From positions 310,001 to 374,000 of the forward strand of contig JAQSEB010000160.1 in NCBI GenBank assembly GCA_030063045.1: DNA of 64,000 nucleotides, read 5' to 3'. A program made the translations under genes and the position numbers. Positions 57,965 through 64,000 of this stretch are shown here, one piece after another (within the stretch, counting starts at the first letter, position 1; each line of letters begins with the position of its first letter). The notes under the pieces are model-generated. The model searched no databases, was not told the DNA's origin, and saw nothing but the letters and a program-made list of their open reading frames with translations. This DNA comes from Pratylenchus scribneri (Eukaryota > Nematoda > Chromadorea > Rhabditida > Pratylenchidae).

Positions 57965-58620
57965 CAGGCGGAATAATTCTAACCAGGCGGAATTATTCTT
58001 AACCAGGCGGAATTATTCTTAACCAGGCGGAATTATTCTTAACCAGGCGGAATTATTCTTAACCAGGCGGAATTATTCTTAACCAGGCGGAATTATTCTA
58101 ACCAGGCGGAATAATTCTAACCAGGCGGAATTATTCTTAACCAAGCGGAATTTTTCTAACCAGGCGGAATTATTCTAACCAGGCGGAATTATTCTAACCA
58201 GGCGGAATTATTCTAATTAGGCGGAATTATTCTAACCAGGCGGAATTATTCTTAACCAGGCGGAATTATTCTAACCAGGCGGAATTATTCTAACCAGGCG
58301 GAATTATTCTAACCAGGCTGAATTATTCTTAGCCAGGCGGAATTATTCTAACCAGGTGGAATTATTCTTAGCCAGGCGGAATAATTCTTAGCCAGGCGGA
58401 ATTATTCTAACCAGGCGGAATTATTCTAACCAGGCGGATTTATTCTAACCAGGCGGAATTATTCTTAGCCAGGCGGAATTATTCTTAACCAGGCGGAATT
58501 ATTCTAACCAGGCGGAATTATTCTAACCAGGCGGAATTATTCTAACCAGGCGGAATTAAAAATCAGACTGAATTATTCTAGCCAGGCGGAATTAAAAATC
58601 AGAACAGGCGAAATTATTCT
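57965..58620. repeat. 20-bp array at the inner end of the right arm
   Basis: About 32 units of AACCAGGCGGAATTATTCTT or its one-base-shorter form; reverse complement of the 45.4-46.3 kb array, but more homogeneous (few CAGAA variants, clustered at the arm side). Confidence 0.92.
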
Positions 58621-61060
58621 AACTTGGCAGAATTAGATTATGTAAACTTTGAATAGACCTCAGAAAGAGTTAATCTTAGGAAGTCTGATTTATTAGTCTA
58701 AAATTTTTACTTTATTGAATAAAAAAATGGTCTAAATTTATCCACTTGTTAAAATTTTTTAATTTCCTATTTACAATATAAAATCAAATAAATTTAAATC
58801 ATTTTTATTTCATATTTTTAAATTCACATATATAAAAGTACATATAAATTTTAAAAATTTCGCGTCAAATTTAAAGTTTGGAAAAAATTTGGGCCTATCA
58901 AACGATATATAAAACAGGCATTTGGAAATATGTGAATAAAAAATGTACAAGATTCAGAAGATTTGGTTATTTTTGTAGGAATTTGGCTTTGATTGATTTG
59001 GTTTTTTTTAAATATTATTCCAAATTATTTGATTATAATCTGTCGACCATCAATTTCTTTCCTTTCTTTTGTGGTCTTTCAATTCCGCCAATTAAGCACT
59101 CTGTCGTTGGCGGCTGTGATTGACTTCTTTGTTGTTGTTGTGAATCATTTATTTGAAATTCACCGACTTTTCCAAATTCTACCAAAGCTGAGGAATCTGA
59201 TTGAAAAGTGTTCGATTCGGTTGGGAAGTCGTTTGCATTTGTTGTTTGTTGGCAGCATTTCTCATCGAATGTAGTTGCTGAACAAAATTTTGGAAATTTT
59301 AATGATTAAATTTATAAATATCGTTTTTTCCACAATAAGACAATAGGCTTATAATTTTTAGACCCTTGAAGAGCGATAAAAAAACTAAATTTTCATTTTT
59401 TTCACCTTAAAATCCTTAAAAATAATCTTCTATTAGAGAATAGTCTTCCATTGAAAAACCTTGGTATTACTATTGGGGCTATTTGCTTTCCCTTATGAAT
59501 AGGTTTTTAAAATTAACATTAGTCTTATAAATAATTGGCTACTCTAGCCGAATTTTGTGCATTGACCAATTCTCAGCAATCATTTTTATTTTTTAGAAGA
59601 TTTTAATATAAAAAAAATTGATTAACAAACATAAATATATTGGCCCGAAAGTTTTGGCGGTTTTTTTGGCCTATTTTGACCTTTTTTATACTAATTTTTT
59701 GCGAATTTCGATCAAATCTTATGAATTCTTTCTCTAATCAATTCATTCTTTTAATTCCCCATATTCTAATTTTCACACGGGCTAGTAAAAGGAAATTTAC
59801 AATATTTTATCTAAATATTTTCTTAAAATTTTTTTTCCTTACCAGATGAGGATGTGGACGATCGACTGGAATGAACCGAAGTGCTACAACTGCTTCCGGT
59901 GGCCACATTCCCATCATCGGAAGAACTTGTTGTGGTCCAAGATTGGGGACGGGCGAATTTGTTATTTCCAATTTGTGGACATTGGAAATTTTTCAGCTGT
60001 TCGGCCGCTGCTTCCTCGGCCATTCTCTGCTGCTGTTGTTGATTGTGATGGTGCAAAACGGTCAACCGGGCCAGCCGTTGAATCCATTTTGGTCGTGTCC
60101 TTTCGTCCACCGGTTGAATGGCATAAATTGAGGTGTCATTGTAATCCCAAAGTTCAAATCGATCGGCGGAGTCCCGGGAACATTCGGCAAAGCCAAGGGT
60201 TGGAATTAAGATGCACAGTTTATGTTCATAATATTCCGAGGCGAATTGGACCGATTGGATGCGTTTTTTGCAGAAGAGAACACCGCCATCGAAGAGGAAT
60301 CTGAAAAAAGAGAATAAAAATGGAGAAATTTTTTTCCTTTACTTTAAAAATTTTTCTATGTTTTTTAATTAAGAATTATATAAAAAAAGTCTCCTATTCA
60401 TGAATAATAAAAATACTTAATTCCTTTTTATTTTAGACAGAAAAAAGATTTGCACCAAGTGAGGATCGAACTCATGACCTTTCTGATTATAGGACTGACG
60501 CGCTACCTACTGTGCTATCGAGGTCTATGGAGTTGCTTCTAACTTTGTGTTTTTAATTTGTTAATAAAACAATTGGCCATTCAATTTAACGAAAACAAAA
60601 AATAAAATAAAGTTTACTGATTTGGGGTGCTAAATTTTCCTGGGTTTTTTGATAAAAAAATCGACAAAACTTTCAAAATATAATTGAGTTGTCAGTCAGA
60701 TGTATATTTTGTAAAATTTGTACTTGTTTTAGATGACTATTGTGTAATTTTTAACTTTTTTCGGCAATGGGGATTTACATTAAATTTATTTACAATAATT
60801 TTTCCCTAGGGGCAATTTTTGTTTTTTAAATAATTTTCCCCAAAAACTCACAAATGTCTTTTCTGCAATTTCCCTTTTGTTCCTCTCCTCGTTCCACCAT
60901 TCATTCCTCCTCCCATTGCTGTTGATTGTCCACCACTGCCGTTGCTATCATTCAATCCCACGCTGGCACTTTTTGCCCTTTTGTAGACGTAGACTTGGCA
61001 TTCAGTTTGAAGGCGAAGTGGGCCCAATAGCCGTAAATCCCCGGGGAATCCCAAAATATG
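58590..61060. repeat. Right arm of the 2.5-kb inverted duplication
   Basis: Reverse complement of about 42930-45440; carries the PH-coding exons, tail exon and tRNA-like sequence of the complete RhoGEF. Confidence 0.9.
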
Positions 61061-63663
61061 CAATTGTTCCATGTCGGCGTTGATTTGGGCCAACAAATCC
61101 AGCATTGAGGCCAAAGCGGATTGCACTGGGAGGGATTGTTCATCGGGGCAATGCCGAATCAGCTCTTTCAGCAATAATTGATATTTCTGTGCAAGGAATA
61201 ATGAAATATGAAATGGAATTGATGAAAAATGAAAATAATATTAATTTACTAAAAAAGACTGAATCAAGTGTTAAAAAATTGAAATTTTTTGATCCAAAAA
61301 TTTTTAGGCCAAATCAGAATTTATAAAATTTCTATCCAGTTATAAACCTAGTCTAACCCTAATCTAAATTCTAAACAAAAAACTTAAAATTATTTTTGTA
61401 AATTGATTTTATAAATTTATTCTTTTATATAAATTAATTAATTTTTTAATGGAAAAATTATTCAAAAAAGCACCGTAATTCGTTGAATTGGTTTGAGAAG
61501 ATAGGCAGATAATGGAAGAGGATGTCCGGCACGTCGTTGGCATTCCTTTAAAAATGAAAATAAAATTAAAAGAAAATAAATCAATTTTTTTCAAAAATAA
61601 TAAATCGAGCCTAATGTTAATGGCATTTATATATTTAATGACCATTGGGAAATAAATTTTAAATTTATTGATTTATGTCAAAAAATGCCAAAAATACAAT
61701 TTTAGTTAGACCAACGATTTTTGGCCATTATTGACCATTGTTTTTGATGACATCAATTTTAGATAACTTTATGCCCTTTAAAATGTCATCATTAGGGAGA
61801 GGATTTTTTAAGTCGAAAAAATCGCAAAATATGTAGGTTTTCAGAAAATTTGCCGATAGGTTTCAAAAAAAGCCCAAAAAGTGTCAAAAAATTTTCTCAA
61901 AAATATGAATTAAATGCAAAAATTTTTGGCGAAAAATTTCAAATTTTTTATTTTTTAATAATTAAAAATTAACCATGAAGAATTTATTTTGATCAATTCC
62001 ATGTTCAATCCTCAATGCTTCACTTATCGGTTTATTCCGGCAAAATGTTCGATACAGGGAAAAAAGGCGTTGCCGTTGAGCCGGGCTGGACAAAACCGAC
62101 GAAATCCCTTCGACCGAATCCGAATTTTGTTGTAGTGCCGGCAAAAATAGGGAATGGTGGAATTCATGCTGAAAAATTAAATGAATTTAGTAATGTCATA
62201 TTTTTGAACTGAAATAGTCGAACGCAAATTGTATAATTTCATAATAATTTTGTTTATTTATAGGCCAATAATTAATTATTTCATTTTAAAGAGCAGAGAA
62301 TGGTGACAATTACCAATTAAAAATTTGTTTTCATTTAAATTTGGTTCACCTTACTAAATCCCTCAACAAAAAACCAGTGGTTCAGTTTTTATTGAGCCAG
62401 AAATTTTCGTGACAATTTGGATTTTTAGATATTATTTTGGTTATCAAATATAAATAATTTATTTGATCATTTTCTGCTCTGACAATATTGATGATTTTGA
62501 CTTTCCAATAAATAAAATATTTATGAATTTTGACAAAAAAAACTTTGAGATTATATACAATTTACGCCGATTCCGAATTCTTTTGAACTAACCAGTTCAC
62601 GGATGTTCCCAAATAGAATGTCGGTTTGGCCGCGGAGTGAGGCGGGCAAAGTGCTGCTTCCGGCCAAATCCAGCGCTTCAAATGGTTGCACATAATAGTT
62701 GAGAATTTCGCCAAGTTCCCGGACGTATTTGCGCTCTGTGTTTAACTAGAAAAAAAATGGGAAAAATAATTGGTGTCATTTGAATTTTATATCAAAAACT
62801 CGTTTATTCTCAAGCTTTTTTTTTGGGACATTGTTAATAGTAAAATAAACAATAAGCATTCATATGTTTTACAAATCCCATCTAATTTTGCACTGATTAA
62901 AAATACAATGGCTGGGTCAGCTCATAGACATCCTAGATTATCAATTATGCCTTATTCTTTTCGGCATGATCGATTTAATTGGGAAAATGGGAAATGCCCA
63001 TTTTGGCTAGTGACCAGATTTGTTTTAAAGCCATATTTTAATTGGCCATAAATTAGGTTAAAACCGATTTGAATTGAAATATTGAAACCGACTATAATTA
63101 ATCGATTCAGCCATAAATTAATGCTATAGCCGTAACAACTAACAAGATTGGCTGTAAAATTTTAACCGAAATTGGCCACCAAAAACTAAATTTATTCCCC
63201 AAAACCTTGAGATTATACGATTCTTCCGACAATCATTGATTTAATCAATTCCAATTTTGTTAAAAACAAACCAATTCATCCAGCACAAAATTGACTTTGG
63301 CATTTTCGCCGCCCTTTTCCATTGTGGATGGATTGCATGTGCATGGCGTTTCGACAGAATTGGCCCGATGGATCAGCAAAGCATCGGCAGCAGTCGGTGA
63401 ACATAAATCCGGAGGAGGATAAGCCGATGAAGGCTAAAAATTGTGATAAAATTTTAGAATTGGAATATCAAATTTTTTAAAATATTTTTGACCCAAAATA
63501 TTACCTCCCATTGATTAAAATAATGCCACTGATTTTCTAATTGAAAATCCATCTTTTCCCCATCTTCACAAGATTGATTGTAAAATTCGGAATAAGCTGC
63601 GATTTGATGCCTTTTTATTGATCGAAATGAACTCAATAGCACTTTTGGCATTTGGCGTTTCAT
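59033..63663 (-). CDS. Rho guanine nucleotide exchange factor (DH-PH)
   Basis: Eight exons: 63663-63505, 63433-63272, 62745-62593, 62168-61974, 61545-61474, 61186-60852, 60300-59843 and 59277-59033; 1,779 nt, 592 aa, all junctions in phase. The DH domain spans exons 3-6: LNTERKYVRELGEIL, FGNIREL, HEFHHSLFLPAL, FCRNKPISEAL, ECQRRAGHPLPLSAYLLKPI, KYQLLLKELIRHC. The PH domain follows: LQTECQVYVYKRAK, FLFDGGVLFCKK, RFELWDYND, RPKWIQRL, with a Gly/Ser-rich insert (MGGGMNGGTRRG). The tail is Gln/Ser-rich and ends KKLMVDRL. DH domains exchange GDP for GTP on Rho-family GTPases; PH tethers to membrane. Closest in style to PLEKHG/MCF2-type GEFs. More 5' exons may exist outside the window. Confidence 0.85.
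60451..60523 (-). tRNA. tRNA-like sequence (degenerate, Met-type) in the RhoGEF intron
   Basis: Minus strand: CCTCGATAGCACAGTAGG then TAGCGCGTCAGT, anticodon loop CCTATAA (UAU at the anticodon position but C at position 33), and ATGAGTTCGATCCTCAC T-arm. D-, anticodon and T-arms are recognisable; the acceptor stem is mispaired. Better preserved than its partner at 43438. Confidence 0.6.
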
Positions 63664-64000
63664 TTATTAGCATTTATTTTAGTAGGGAAATTGTGAGAAT
63701 TTGCGGAGGAGAAATTTTGGTTAGCTAAATCAAATAGAGGATTAAAAATAAAAATATTTTGCGCGAATAAAAATCATAAATTTCTTTCGTTTCGAATGGA
63801 TAAGGAATTTTTAATCGAAAAAAAATTAAAAACTAAAAAGATTTTTGCGAAAATTCTGGTTTAAAAACCAGCGAGTTATTATTATTAAACAACCTAACTT
63901 ATAATGAAAACTAGCCAGTCATGCAATAAAAAAGGTCTAATTTAATAGGAAAACTAATTAACTTTTTTCATTAAATCAATTTTGAGTTCTTTGGAGTGCT
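63664..64000. other. 5' flank of the RhoGEF
   Basis: AT-rich, nothing recognised; promoter or an upstream intron. Confidence 0.35.

Noticed and set aside
58878..59849. Plus-strand frames in the right arm (for example 59846-60304)
   Set aside because: They are antisense shadows of the RhoGEF PH exon; identical frames occur in the left arm only because the DNA is duplicated.

Overview
The window looks like nuclear DNA of a nematode: AT-rich, genes split by many 35-60 nt introns with TTTCAG/TTTTAG acceptors, a tandem array of Srg/Srv-type chemoreceptors, and frequent AG-ATG arrangements that resemble spliced-leader acceptors. I cannot name the species.

1-8.9 kb is part of a Maverick/Polinton (virus-like DNA transposon); its left part lies outside the window. 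It holds the C-terminal half of a double-jelly-roll major capsid protein, an adenovirus-type maturation protease with H/D/Q/C in place, and a 15-exon, about 1,299-aa protein-primed family B DNA polymerase with exonuclease and polymerase motifs. Between them on the minus strand sit three cargo genes: a coiled-coil protein, a free-standing 126-aa PAZ domain (the small-RNA 3'-end binding fold of Argonautes, without PIWI), and a signal-peptide/single-TM membrane protein. A CxxC protein and a basic protein lie beyond the polymerase. The PAZ gene is the strongest candidate for an undescribed system: an RNA-silencing module captured by a virus-like element.

9.5-16 kb carries ordinary small host genes: a proline-rich protein, two neighbouring PDCD4-like (MA3) genes apparently made by duplication, and a single-pass membrane protein.

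16-37.4 kb is an array of one truncated and five full-length seven-TM chemoreceptors, all plus strand, all five exons with phase-0 introns. It is interrupted by long foldback elements sharing an internal motif around GACGCGTC and by minisatellite arrays, one of which sits inside a receptor intron.

37.4-42.2 kb holds a glycine-zipper protein exon, a fragment of a polypeptide GalNAc-transferase, and a small charged coiled-coil gene.

42.9-63.7 kb is a large inverted duplication. The right arm carries an apparently complete minus-strand RhoGEF (DH-PH, 592 aa). The left arm carries a 5'-truncated copy lacking the DH domain. Each arm ends inward in a 20-bp-unit array in opposite orientation, and the 13-kb spacer contains two tandem paralogues (about 592 and 667 aa) of an unrecognised secreted protein family. 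Several GC-rich self-complementary repeats lie in this spacer, one of them exactly at a splice donor.
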